From assembly GCF_008297955.1 (NCBI RefSeq), contig NZ_VTPY01000003.1:682001-746000 (forward strand): a stretch of DNA of 64,000 nt, read 5' to 3'. Under the pieces are notes generated by a model, which searched no databases, had not been told where the DNA came from, and saw only the letters and a list, made by a program, of their open reading frames with translations. Numbering within the stretch: position 1 is the first letter of the stretch; every line of letters begins with the position of its first letter. Shown here one piece after another: positions 41,342-51,507 of this stretch. The translations under genes and the position numbers were made by a program. The DNA comes from Billgrantia pellis. GTDB taxonomy: Bacteria > Pseudomonadota > Gammaproteobacteria > Pseudomonadales > Halomonadaceae.

Positions 41342-41609
41342 CCCTTCTAGATGCCGTTGGCGATGATCAGGGTCTGGTTAGGATCGCCAGCCCCACCAGC
41401 ACCAAGGCCGCATAGTCGATGTACAGCAGCATGATCGGGGTGAAGTCCTCGTAGAATAGTTCGGCGGCAAACTACCGGCCCATGGCATTGGTATCGCCAC
41501 CGACGGACCAAGGGACGATCAGGGTGATGGGCTTGGAGGATAGTCGCCAGCAACCGTGGAGGTGTCCACCAGCAGGGGAAGCGCGAAGCAGACGTGAAAA
41601 GGTTCGCAT
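41342..41609 (-). pseudogene. Decayed TctC-type periplasmic binding protein
   Basis: Reading the minus strand from an ATG at 41609 gives a signal-peptide-like start (MRTFSRLLRA). One frame over come LPLLVDTSTVAGDYPP, then back in the first frame KPITLIVPWSVGGDTNAMGR, the typical mature start of a Bug/TctC protein. An in-frame TAG follows, then FAAELFYEDFTPIMLLYIDYA and a stop; a last TLIIANGI stretch is in another frame. Against the intact TctC at 46380 there is a large internal deletion between the two recognisable blocks. Frameshifts, a stop and a deletion make this a clear remnant, not a gene. Confidence 0.8.
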
Positions 41610-41707
41610 GAGCTATCTCTCTTGTTGCCGAGCATTTGAGGAACCGGTCAAGGCCAACGAACCCCGCTACCGGGAAAAGCGCTTGCAAGAATGCCTCCAC
41701 AGCATCT

Positions 41708-41728
41708 AACATACAAGTTATTACAACT
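41708..41728 (-). promoter_or_regulatory. Third copy of candidate GntR operator
   Basis: On the minus strand AGTTGTAA-TAAC-TTGTATGTT, matching the shared element ATTTGTAA-N4-TTGTTTGAA at 13 of 17 fixed positions with the same spacing. It lies about 100 bases upstream of the broken tctC start, where a promoter operator for tctC and the downstream gntR gene would be expected. Confidence 0.5.
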
Positions 41729-41915
41729 TATACTTTATGCTAACATCGCTCGAGGCGAGCTCATTACGCTGCGTCTTGTGAGTTAACTCGACGACAGACA
41801 AAAATTAATCAATAGCAAAAACAGTTAATTACAGAAACAAAACAAACCATAAGGTCAGTTGGAAAGAGCGCCTTCCAGAATCGTCCCGGCGCCATGAGCC
41901 GATGCACTTTTCCCG
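41729..41915. other. AT-rich intergenic region with a degenerate operator copy
   Basis: No gene is seen. The stretch is much richer in A and T than most of the window, mainly 41795-41850. A weaker match to the operator element lies at 41818-41836 on the plus strand (AAAACAG-TTAA-TTACAGAA, compared with CAAACAA-N4-TTACAAAT). It separates the regulator side from the aldehyde dehydrogenase promoter. Confidence 0.5.
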
Positions 41916-41960
41916 ATTTGTAATTATTTGTTTGAAGTTATTCAGCCGCTAGGCTAAGGT
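41916..41960 (+). promoter_or_regulatory. Candidate promoter and operator of the aldehyde dehydrogenase gene
   Basis: Operator-like element ATTTGTAA-TTAT-TTGTTTGAA at 41916-41936. Its end forms the -35 box TTGAAG (41932-41937), followed after exactly 17 bases by a weak -10 TAAGGT (41955-41960). The same element with the same overlap and 17-base spacing is found before the RraA-tctCBA operon. An untranslated leader of about 170 bases, without an open frame of note, leads to the ATG at 42138. Repression by the GntR protein is inferred. Confidence 0.6.
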
Positions 41961-42137
41961 TGAGCGCACATACCCAGGCTGGTCGCACTGCGCCTTTCCT
42001 CCCACCTATCAACACCTATGATGCGGCCTGCTGCAGGCCCGATTGGGTCAGGAGCACTTCATGTTCGCAGACGTTTGTTATTGCCATTCCTCTGACGAAC
42101 ACCATTATCGTCGTCAACCCTATTAACAGGAGATACC

Positions 42138-43718
42138 ATGACACTCGAAGGTCATCATCTGATCGGCTTCACGTCGCAGGGCGGTTCCACCGACGGTGGC
42201 GGCATCTCGGCGATCAACCCCGTCTCCGGCGAGACCCTCGCCCCCTTGTACCCCATGGCTGGCCAGACTGAGGTCGAACGCGCCTGTCAGCTGGCCGAGG
42301 ACGCCTTCCTGCCATACAGTCGCCTGCCGGTGGCTGATCGCGCGGCCTTTCTCGAGGCCGCGGCCGACAATATCGATGCCATCGGCGACACCCTGACCGA
42401 GCGCGCCATGGCCGAGACCGGCCTGCCCAAGGCGCGCCTTGAAGGCGAGCGCGGCCGTACCTGCGGTCAGCTCAGACTGTTCGCCGAGGTCCTGCGTAGC
42501 GGTGACTACCTGGGCGTGCGCATCGAGGATGCCCTGCCCGAGCGCACGCCCATGCCGCGTCCGTCACTTGCCCAGCAGCAGGTGCCGCTGGGCCCGGTGG
42601 CGGTGTTCGGCGCCAGCAACTTTCCGCTGGCATTTTCGGTCGCCGGCGGCGATACCGCGGCGGCGCTGGCCGCGGGCTGCCCGGTGATTGTCAAGGCCCA
42701 CTCCGCCCACCCGGGCACATCCGAGCTGGTCGGGCGTGCGGTACAACAAGCGGCCAAGAGCTGCAGCATGCCGGAAGGTGTGTTCTCGCTACTCTACGGC
42801 AGCGGTAGCGAACTCGGCCAGGCGCTGGTCAAGGATCCGCGCATCCAGGCGGTGGGCTTCACCGGCTCACGCAATGGCGGCGCCGCCCTGCTGCGCACCG
42901 CCCAGGCGCGCCCTCAGCCAATCCCGGTCTACGCCGAAATGAGCAGCATCAACCCAGTGGTGCTGCTGCCGCAGCAGTTGGAAGCCAACGCAGAAGCCCT
43001 AGGCGACGCCTTCGTCGCCTCGCTGACCATGGGCGCCGGCCAGTTCTGCACCAACCCCGGGCTGATCCTGGCGCTGTCTGGCACTGCGCTCGAACGCTTC
43101 GTCGAGCAGGCTGGCGCGGCGGTGCGCGAGGCCGCGCCCCAGCCGTTGCTGACCCCTGACATCCACACCGCCTATCAGCAGGGCGTGGCGCAACTCACCG
43201 ACCAGCCGGACGTCTCTCTGGTCGCCAAGGGCAAAGCTACCGTCCATCTAGCCTGTCCCTGCCAGCCGCACCTGTTCCGCACCACCGCCAACACCTTCAT
43301 CGGCAACGACGCCCTGCACGACGAAGTGTTCGGCGCCTGCGCGCTGGTCGTCGAGTGCGACTCGGTGGCACAAATACAGCAGGTACTCACCGCCATGGAA
43401 GGCCAGCTGACCGCTACGATGCACCTTGAGGAGGCAGATTACGCGATGGCCGACCAGCTTCTGCCGCTGCTCGAGCGTCGCGCCGGTCGCATTCTATTCA
43501 ACGGCTGGCCCACCGGTGTCGAGGTATGCCACTCCATGGTCCACGGCGGCCCCTGGCCCTCGACCTCAGACTCGCGCACCACTTCGGTGGGCAGCGCCTC
43601 AATCCAGCGCTTCCTGCGCCCGGTATGCTACCAGGCGCTGCCGGAGGCGCTGGCCCCGGATAGCCTAAAGGCCGACAACCCTCTAGGGTTGCCCCGCCAA
43701 GTAAACGGCAAGCGTTAG
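42138..43718 (+). CDS. Aldehyde dehydrogenase (NADP+), 2-oxoglutarate semialdehyde type
   Basis: 526 residues with AGGAGA at 42128-42133. The aldehyde dehydrogenase fold is complete: FGASNFPLAFSVAGGDTAAALAAGC (about 155-179), catalytic Glu in YAEMSSINPV (about 265) and catalytic Cys in GAGQFCTNPG (about 302). Length and sequence fit the group of 2-oxoglutarate-semialdehyde dehydrogenases that finish sugar-acid, pentose and hydroxyproline catabolism, yielding 2-oxoglutarate. Upstream dehydratase genes are not in the window, so the substrate path is incomplete here. Confidence 0.88.
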   Translation: MTLEGHHLIGFTSQGGSTDGGGISAINPVSGETLAPLYPMAGQTEVERACQLAEDAFLPYSRLPVADRAAFLEAAADNIDAIGDTLTERAMAETGLPKARLEGERGRTCGQLRLFAEVLRSGDYLGVRIEDALPERTPMPRPSLAQQQVPLGPVAVFGASNFPLAFSVAGGDTAAALAAGCPVIVKAHSAHPGTSELVGRAVQQAAKSCSMPEGVFSLLYGSGSELGQALVKDPRIQAVGFTGSRNGGAALLRTAQARPQPIPVYAEMSSINPVVLLPQQLEANAEALGDAFVASLTMGAGQFCTNPGLILALSGTALERFVEQAGAAVREAAPQPLLTPDIHTAYQQGVAQLTDQPDVSLVAKGKATVHLACPCQPHLFRTTANTFIGNDALHDEVFGACALVVECDSVAQIQQVLTAMEGQLTATMHLEEADYAMADQLLPLLERRAGRILFNGWPTGVEVCHSMVHGGPWPSTSDSRTTSVGSASIQRFLRPVCYQALPEALAPDSLKADNPLGLPRQVNGKR

Positions 43719-44007
43719 CGGTACCACGGCTGGCGATGCCAGCCCCCCCCTTAAACCGCCATCGATTAGTAGGGGTCAGTTCACTTCCTAGGGGCCCGTT
43801 CACTGGGATTGGGGCGAGGCTCTTTTTTTGTGGTCTACGTTGGATGGCGCACCTCCCCGCATCACCAGCCCCACCGGTGAAACATGGGTCAGCTGGCTCG
43901 ACGAGGGGGTTAATGAAGTGCCGCTGACAGCTTTATGGATCGCGGCTTCCGGTTAGACCCTGCCCTACCATTCAGCTTGGCCGTTTCCCATCGCTCCACG
44001 GAGCACC
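43719..44007. other. Gap with a possible gene fragment
   Basis: Between the convergent aldehyde dehydrogenase and tctA genes. No intact gene is present. From 43849 to the TAG at 43954-43956 one plus-strand frame reads like real protein (RITSPTGETWVSWLDEGV, then LTALWIAASG) with no start codon, and could be the 3' end of a lost gene; I cannot assign it. Confidence 0.35.
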
Positions 44008-44050
44008 AAAAAATGGCGCCTGATCATGGTGGGGGCCGTGATCAGGCGCC
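44008..44050 (-). terminator. Rho-independent terminator of the tct operon
   Basis: A perfect 12-base stem, GGCGCCTGATCA (44015-44026) with TGATCAGGCGCC (44039-44050), and a 12-base loop. On the minus strand it is followed by ATTTTTT (44014-44008). It starts 33 bases after the tctA stop, so it ends the RraA-tctCBA transcript. Confidence 0.88.
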
Positions 44051-44082
44051 GAAGCTTTCTGCTATTTGATCGTTTACATGCC

Positions 44083-45612
44083 TCAGGTGGCGCTTTCGTG
44101 GCCCCTTAGCTGCACCGGCTTACGGATCGCCAGGAAATAGACGAAGATCCCGGTCAGCACGATGAAGAACAGGCTATCGGGCTGGGCCACAAAGACCGTC
44201 AGGTCGCCGTTAGATAGCGTCAGGGCACGACGCAGGTACTCCTCCAGGCCCGGCCCTAGGATAAAGCCGAGCAGCAGGGTCACCACCGGATAGCCATGCT
44301 TTCTCAGGTAGAAGGCCAGTACCCCCATGACCAGCGCCATCATCATCTGGAAGGTCGAGTAAGTCGCCACATAGCAGCCCACCACTGCCAGCATGGCGAT
44401 AGTGCCGAACAACACGTCGCGGCGAATGCGCACGATGCGGATGAAGTAAGGACCGAGCAGGTACATGGTCAGTGGGATCAGGATCAGTGCGCTGAAGATC
44501 AGCGCCGCCAGCATAGGCGCGATCAGGCCGGCCTGTGATTCCATCAGCTGGGGCCCCGGCTGGATGCCATTGATCACCAGCACACCGAGCACGATGGCCG
44601 TGATCGGATCCCCCGGAATGCCGAAGGTCAGCATCGGCACCAGGGCGCCGCCGCAGACTGCGTTGTTGGCGCTCTCCGCCGCCGCGATGCCCTGAGGGTT
44701 GCCCTTACCGAAGCTATAGGGCTCGCGGGAGGTCCGCACTGCTTCTACATAGGCCAGAAAGCCGCCCATGGAGCCCCCAGCACCGGGCAGGGTCCCCACC
44801 AGATAGCCGATGATAGAGGACTTCAGGTAGCAGACCGCGCCGATGCGACGGATAGCCGAGCGCGACGGGATGAAATCGCGGCGGCGAATCTTCGCCACCC
44901 CCTTTAGCTGCTCGCGGATACGCCTGGCCTTGTCGTTCTCGGCCAGTTGAGTCAAAAGCTCACTGATGGCGAAGGTGCCGATGATCACTGGCATCAGGTC
45001 GATCCCTGCCGCCAGGTCACCTATGCCAAAGCTGAACCTGGCCACAGGCACCATGGCGTCAAGTCCCACGGTGGCCAGCATCAGGCCGAGACAGGCGGCG
45101 ATAGCCGCGCGGCGGACGTTGCCCCGTTGGGCAATAACGATCACGATCAGCGCGAACAGGATCAATGCGCACTTGCCAGTGGTCTGCACCAGCAATGACA
45201 GATCGGCGATCAATGGCGCCAGCAGCACCAGCAGCACCGCGCCGAACACCCCGCCGATCATCGAGGCGAAAGAGGCATGACCCAGCGCTAAAGGCCCCTC
45301 GCCACGCTGCTGCATCGGGTAGCTATCCAGCGCCGTCATCATCGACGAGGGGGCACCGGGAATATTAATGGTGGTGGCGGTAATGCTGCCACCGCACATA
45401 CCGGCCATGTAGATGCTAGCACAGGCCATCAGCGCCGTAGTCACATCCAGGCTGTAGGTCAGCGGCAACAAGAGCGCCAGTGCCAGAGTCGCGGTCAGGC
45501 CAGGAATGGCCGAGAACACGGTGCCGATCAGGAAGCCGGCTACCACATAGAATAATATTGTGGGATCGAGCAGTAGGCCGAAGCTCGCCACCACCTGTGT
45601 CATGAAATCCAT
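44083..45612 (-). CDS. tctA: Tripartite tricarboxylate transporter, large membrane subunit
   Basis: 509 residues with about twelve hydrophobic helices. The family motifs are GTVFSAIPGLTATLALALLLPL near the N-terminus, GGSITATTINIPGAPSSMMTALD (about 75-97) and VCGGALVPMLTFGIPGDPITAIVLG (about 315-340). TctA forms the solute channel in the inner membrane, with TctB as small partner and TctC as periplasmic receptor, driven by an ion gradient. Last gene of the operon, 62 bases after tctB and followed by a strong terminator. Confidence 0.94.
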   Translation of the reverse strand: MDFMTQVVASFGLLLDPTILFYVVAGFLIGTVFSAIPGLTATLALALLLPLTYSLDVTTALMACASIYMAGMCGGSITATTINIPGAPSSMMTALDSYPMQQRGEGPLALGHASFASMIGGVFGAVLLVLLAPLIADLSLLVQTTGKCALILFALIVIVIAQRGNVRRAAIAACLGLMLATVGLDAMVPVARFSFGIGDLAAGIDLMPVIIGTFAISELLTQLAENDKARRIREQLKGVAKIRRRDFIPSRSAIRRIGAVCYLKSSIIGYLVGTLPGAGGSMGGFLAYVEAVRTSREPYSFGKGNPQGIAAAESANNAVCGGALVPMLTFGIPGDPITAIVLGVLVINGIQPGPQLMESQAGLIAPMLAALIFSALILIPLTMYLLGPYFIRIVRIRRDVLFGTIAMLAVVGCYVATYSTFQMMMALVMGVLAFYLRKHGYPVVTLLLGFILGPGLEEYLRRALTLSNGDLTVFVAQPDSLFFIVLTGIFVYFLAIRKPVQLRGHESAT

Positions 45613-45674
45613 GGGGCACCCCCGGAGTGTCGCACGGCGGAGATCACCGAGCGGGCGGCATCAGTCGTCATGGC

Positions 45675-46202
45675 TCACCCCCACAGCGTCGGCAGACGGA
45701 CGTTGAAGATCTGGTTGAAAAGCACGAAGCCCACCGCGGTGATGGCAAGCGCGATCGCGCCCTTACTCAGCCATTTGTCGAGCCCCGAGAACAGCAGCAT
45801 CACCCCCAGCACATAGACCAGGGTAGACAGCACATAGCCCAGCCACTGAAACACCAACACGTAGACCAGGGTCGCCAGCATCAGGGTCAATTCCGGCGAG
45901 ATGCGACGATCAGGGACGAAGCCCTCCTTCGTAACAGCCTTGCTGGATGCATCGGCCTGGGCCTGAGCATCGGCAGTTGTGTCGCGCACCGCGGACCACC
46001 ACTGCAGGCCGCACAGCACCGTGGCCAGTACGCCGATCAGCAGCGGAAAAAAGGACGGGGTCAACTTGCCAGCCTCGTGGGGAGGCCCCATCGCCAGGCC
46101 ACCGATCAGGTAACCCAGCGCCAGCAGCGCCAGTACGCCATGGAACCGGGCCGCGCCGGAGCCAAGCGCACGCACCAGCAGGGAAGAAGATAAACGAGAC
46201 AT
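45675..46202 (-). CDS. tctB: Tripartite tricarboxylate transporter, small membrane subunit
   Basis: 175 residues with four hydrophobic helices (about 15-35, 47-66, 100-130 and 140-165) and the typical LTPSFFPLLIGVLATVLCGLQW segment of the TctB family. Partner of TctA in the membrane. Lies between tctC (177 bases upstream) and tctA. Confidence 0.9.
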   Translation of the reverse strand: MSRLSSSLLVRALGSGAARFHGVLALLALGYLIGGLAMGPPHEAGKLTPSFFPLLIGVLATVLCGLQWWSAVRDTTADAQAQADASSKAVTKEGFVPDRRISPELTLMLATLVYVLVFQWLGYVLSTLVYVLGVMLLFSGLDKWLSKGAIALAITAVGFVLFNQIFNVRLPTLWG

Positions 46203-46379
46203 GCGAAACCTCTCTCGGCCCCTACATGGGTGACCGACAACACAGTGATCGGAAGGAGTGGATCGTTAGAGAAGATCAGCGTACCCGGGCAGACACGCTT
46301 CCGAGCGCCAAGCGCTCTATCCGGTTGATCTCTTGCCATCGGCGAGAGACGTCACCGATGGCCCTGAAACCCTTAAGGC

Positions 46380-47387
46380 TTACAGGTTCAGCTCATCCAT
46401 CGCGGCGAAGGTCCGTTCCTGATAGCTGTCGATCCATTCGCTGACTTCCTCGCTGCCTAGCCAGCCCGGAGTGATACCGATGCTGGTGACCCACTGCTGG
46501 AACTCGTCGCTTTGGTAGGCCTCGTAGTAGATCGACTCCAGGGTTTCGATGGCGTCTTTCGGCGTGTTGGCCGGCGCCGCCAGTACGATAAAGCTACCGG
46601 TTTCTAGTTCCACTCCGAAATCCGAGATCGGCGGCACATCGGGATAGGCGGGGTTCTGCGAGCCAGACAACTCGACCACGCCCAGGGCGTCACCGGAAGA
46701 CAGAATCCCCGAAAAATCACCCAGGCTCGAGATGGCGGCATCAATCTCGCCGGACAGCAGCGCCTCGGCCTCGGCGGTGGAGGAGCCCGGGTAGGAGATC
46801 ACGTTGAAGCTCACCCCGGTGGCCGCCTCCAAGCGACGCACCGCCAGATAGGGGCCGGAGCCCTGCGGCGCTACGCCGATGCGTACCGTGCCAGGGTTCT
46901 CCTTGGCCGCCTCGATCAGCTCCTCGAAAGAAGAATAGCCGGACTGCTTGGATACCACGATGGCGTCTGCCTCCTGGGTGACGCGAGCAAAGGGCTCAAG
47001 CTTGTCCAGCGAGTAGCCTGGCACCATGTTGCCCCGCGGCAGGGTAACAACGCTGTCGTAGGTCAGCACACCAATGGTATGTCCGTCGGGGCGCGCCTTG
47101 GCCAGCTGCATCAGGCCGGTGGCAGTCACCGCACCGCCAATGTTCTCGACGTAGATCGAGGTGGGCAGCGATTGTTCAGCCAAGTTGCTGATTTTGCGTG
47201 AGATGGCATCGGCACCACCACCGGCCGGCCAAGGCACAATCATGCGGATGTCGCGCTGGGGAAAGTCGGCTTGGGCAGCGGGCACGGCCATCACCACGGC
47301 CAGCACCGCACCGGCAAGAGTCGCACCGATCGTCCTTTTGACGAGACATTGGCGCAGGGCAGCGTTGAAAGGGATGAGAGCAAACAT
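46380..47387 (-). CDS. tctC: Tripartite tricarboxylate transporter, periplasmic receptor (Bug family)
   Basis: 335 residues. A signal peptide (about 1-41, ending AAQA) precedes the mature start FPQRDIRMIVPWPAGGGADAI, the classic Bug ligand-loop motif, and the second loop segment VAPQGSGPYLAVRRLEAATG (about 170-190). These receptors bind carboxylates through backbone contacts; the ligand cannot be read from sequence. This is the intact counterpart of the remnant at 41342-41609, but the two are diverged, not recent duplicates. Confidence 0.93.
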   Translation of the reverse strand: MFALIPFNAALRQCLVKRTIGATLAGAVLAVVMAVPAAQADFPQRDIRMIVPWPAGGGADAISRKISNLAEQSLPTSIYVENIGGAVTATGLMQLAKARPDGHTIGVLTYDSVVTLPRGNMVPGYSLDKLEPFARVTQEADAIVVSKQSGYSSFEELIEAAKENPGTVRIGVAPQGSGPYLAVRRLEAATGVSFNVISYPGSSTAEAEALLSGEIDAAISSLGDFSGILSSGDALGVVELSGSQNPAYPDVPPISDFGVELETGSFIVLAAPANTPKDAIETLESIYYEAYQSDEFQQWVTSIGITPGWLGSEEVSEWIDSYQERTFAAMDELNL

Positions 47388-47442
47388 GGCGGCTCCTTAC
47401 ATTATGGTTGTGACTGTGTGGTAGTAACGAGGCGGCGCTCTT

Positions 47443-48189
47443 TCAGCCGCGGGATTCCTGCTGGCGCAGGTAAGTCTGGTATTCCTCCTGAGCTTGCTCG
47501 CTGGGTGGATATAGACCGATGACCGCCGCGCCAGCGTTGACCTTTTCCAGCACGTAAGCTTCGAAGGCCTCCATACCGCTGGCCTCCTTGGCAATCTCGT
47601 CGGCCAGTTCCAGCGGTACTACGATAACGCCGTCGCCATCGCCGACTAGCACATCACCCGGATAGACCGGCACGCCGCCACAACCGATAGGCTGCTGGAT
47701 ATCTACCGCATGGTGCTTGGTCAGGTTAGTCGGAGCGCTGGGCTTGGTGCAGAACACCGGCATCGACATGGTCTCGGCGTACTCGGAGTCACGTACGCCG
47801 GCGTCGGAGACGAAACCCGCACATTCGCGCACCTGCAGGCGGGTCAGCAGAATGCTGCCTGCGCTGGCGGCGCTGGCATCCTGACGACAATCAGAGACCA
47901 GTACGCGCCCCGGGGGTACGCTCTCCACCGCCAGGCGCTGGGGGTGCTCGGGGTCACGAAAGGCGGCGACCACATCGAGGTCTTCTCGGGCCGGGATGTA
48001 GCGTAGGGTATAGGCCTGCCCCACCATCTTGACCTGGCTGGTATTCATGCGGCTGACGTTCTGGATATAGGTATTCTTCAACCCCCGCTTGTGCAGCAGG
48101 GTGTGCAGCGACGCCGTCGACGCCCGCATCAGGCGTTCGCGCGTCAGGTTGGACAGCTCTTCAGGGGGATAGTCGTTGATGATGCTCAT
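47443..48189 (-). CDS. RraA-fold family protein (possible aldolase)
   Basis: 248 residues. Family PF03737-like (RraA / 4-hydroxy-4-methyl-2-oxoglutarate aldolase). It has GRVLVSDCRQDASAASAGSILL (about 93-114), the Arg-Asp pair in FVSDAGVRDSEYAE that binds metal and pyruvate in the aldolases, and VYPGDVLVGDGDGVIVVP near the C-terminus. First gene of the tct operon, so an enzyme acting on the imported acid is more likely than an RNase E regulator. A retro-aldol or decarboxylase step is inferred, the exact reaction unknown. Confidence 0.8.
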   Translation of the reverse strand: MSIINDYPPEELSNLTRERLMRASTASLHTLLHKRGLKNTYIQNVSRMNTSQVKMVGQAYTLRYIPAREDLDVVAAFRDPEHPQRLAVESVPPGRVLVSDCRQDASAASAGSILLTRLQVRECAGFVSDAGVRDSEYAETMSMPVFCTKPSAPTNLTKHHAVDIQQPIGCGGVPVYPGDVLVGDGDGVIVVPLELADEIAKEASGMEAFEAYVLEKVNAGAAVIGLYPPSEQAQEEYQTYLRQQESRG

Positions 48190-48235
48190 GGGCTCCGCCT
48201 ATAGCTGGCAACTAGTGGCCTTGGGTGGCGGGATC

Positions 48236-48280
48236 ACTATAGGAAGCGCCAGGAGACAGTTCAAACAACTTTTTACAAAT
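48236..48280 (-). promoter_or_regulatory. Candidate promoter and operator of the RraA-tctCBA operon
   Basis: On the minus strand, element ATTTGTAA-AAAG-TTGTTTGAA (48280-48260), its end forming the -35 box TTGAAC (48264-48259), then a 17-base spacer and -10 TATAGT (48241-48236, five of six to consensus). All 17 fixed bases of the element equal those at 41916-41936, and the promoter geometry is the same. The start codon lies about 47 bases downstream of the -10 box. Confidence 0.7.
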
Positions 48281-48609
48281 TATCCAGCTATCTTCGAAAA
48301 TCCATCTCAAAAAAAATATAAGCCTAATTAAAATTAATTTTTTATTTATTTAAAATCAATTACTTAAATCAACACAAACATAAACATCTGGCCAAGACAT
48401 CGCTTTCTTAGACATAGGTATAATAGGGAAATATTTGTTTTCTACCCATTGAAGCGCCTCCGGCAAGCGTCAGTATGTCGCCACTGGAGTGAGGCATAGC
48501 CAACCACCACGGCAAGCCACATGCCACTGAGCAGGGTCAGGCCGCATTCAGTCACAACGAGGAAAGGGCAACTGGCTTAGAATCAATAACACCCCAACAC
48601 CATCTGTAG
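48281..48609. other. AT-rich intergenic region, no intact gene
   Basis: The part at 48290-48440 is almost entirely A and T, with runs such as AATTAATTTTTTATTT, in sharp contrast to the window. No coding frame is seen. From about 48480 the composition returns to normal. It lies between the tct operon promoter and the integrase remnant, and fits foreign DNA. Confidence 0.5.
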
Positions 48610-48928
48610 GTGGTGAAGCGGGCACTGAACCTTGCCTATCGGGAGTGGGGGGGAAGCTGGACCGTTTTTTTGGGCGAAACGGGTGATCGCCCTGGCAGCA
48701 CTCACCGACCTGCGCCACCGCTATGCCAGCATGCTGGCCCAGGCCGGCGAGAGCATGACCACGGTGCGCGATCTTCTAGAGCATTCCAGCCTGATCGTCG
48801 CCAGCCGCTACGCGCACATGTTCGATGCGGGTCTGAACGATATCGGCTCTCGCCTGCCGAGCTTGAGCGGGGCCTTCTGCGACCACGCACTAGAAAGAGA
48901 GGGCAGAAACGCAAACAGCCGCTCGTAA
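48610..48928 (+). pseudogene. Remnant of a tyrosine-family integrase
   Basis: Two recognisable pieces in different frames. [12 protein letters not shown] (from 48610) resembles the core-binding domain of phage-type integrases. [17 protein letters not shown] plus [10 protein letters not shown] and SRYAHM (about 48700-48830) is the catalytic C-terminus, with the box-II Arg-His, the later His and the Tyr of the active site. The middle of the protein, including the first catalytic Arg, is missing and a frame change lies between the pieces. It is adjacent to tRNA-Leu, its normal kind of target. Confidence 0.8.
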
Positions 48929-48934
48929 GCGACT
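48907..48934 (+). repeat. Right copy of imperfect 28-base direct repeat
   Basis: Begins AAACGCAAACAGCC and ends AAGCGACT; 25 of 28 positions equal 40331-40358. It overlaps the last codons of the integrase remnant and the stem-loop just downstream of the tRNA-Leu 3' end. Confidence 0.6.
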
Positions 48935-48938
48935 GTTT
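48913..48938 (-). terminator. Probable terminator of tRNA-Leu
   Basis: Minus-strand stem of 11 bases with one G-U pair (48938-48928 with 48923-48913), 4-base loop TACG, ending CTGTTT and followed by GCGTTTC. It begins 7 bases after the tRNA 3' end in the direction of transcription. Confidence 0.5.
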
Positions 48939-48944
48939 TCCAAG

Positions 48945-49031
48945 TGGTACCGGCGGTCGGACTCGAACCGACAAGGGCTTGCACCCGGCGGATTTTGAAT
49001 CCGCTGCGTCTACCAATTCCGCCACGCCGGC
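48945..49031 (-). tRNA. tRNA-Leu (anticodon CAA)
   Basis: 87 bases with CCA encoded. 5' GCCGGCG pairs with CGCCGGT at the acceptor (first pair G-U), discriminator A. D-arm GGAATTGGTAGACGC, anticodon loop TTCAAAA between GCGGA/TCCGC-type stems gives CAA, a long variable arm typical of tRNA-Leu follows, and the T-arm has GGTTCGAGTCC. The island-like segment lies on the 3' side, the usual integration side. Confidence 0.95.
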
Positions 49032-49179
49032 AGCGCCGAGCATTATACGTGGCCGGTGCGATAGGTCAATCGGCGAACCTGACGCGCTCGACGATTTTCG
49101 GTATCCTTGCCGGCTGTTTCCGGCTGCCTTGCAGCCACCGCGAACGAAACCCCTCGATGATCAATGGGGACCGACCTGC

Positions 49180-51427
<2,248 letters not shown>

Positions 51428-51507
51428 CCGATCGGCGTCGCCCGGAGCGGCGCCGATCGACGGACTCTCTTTCGCGACCCAACTTACCTTCAGGAGACAC
51501 TCCCCTC

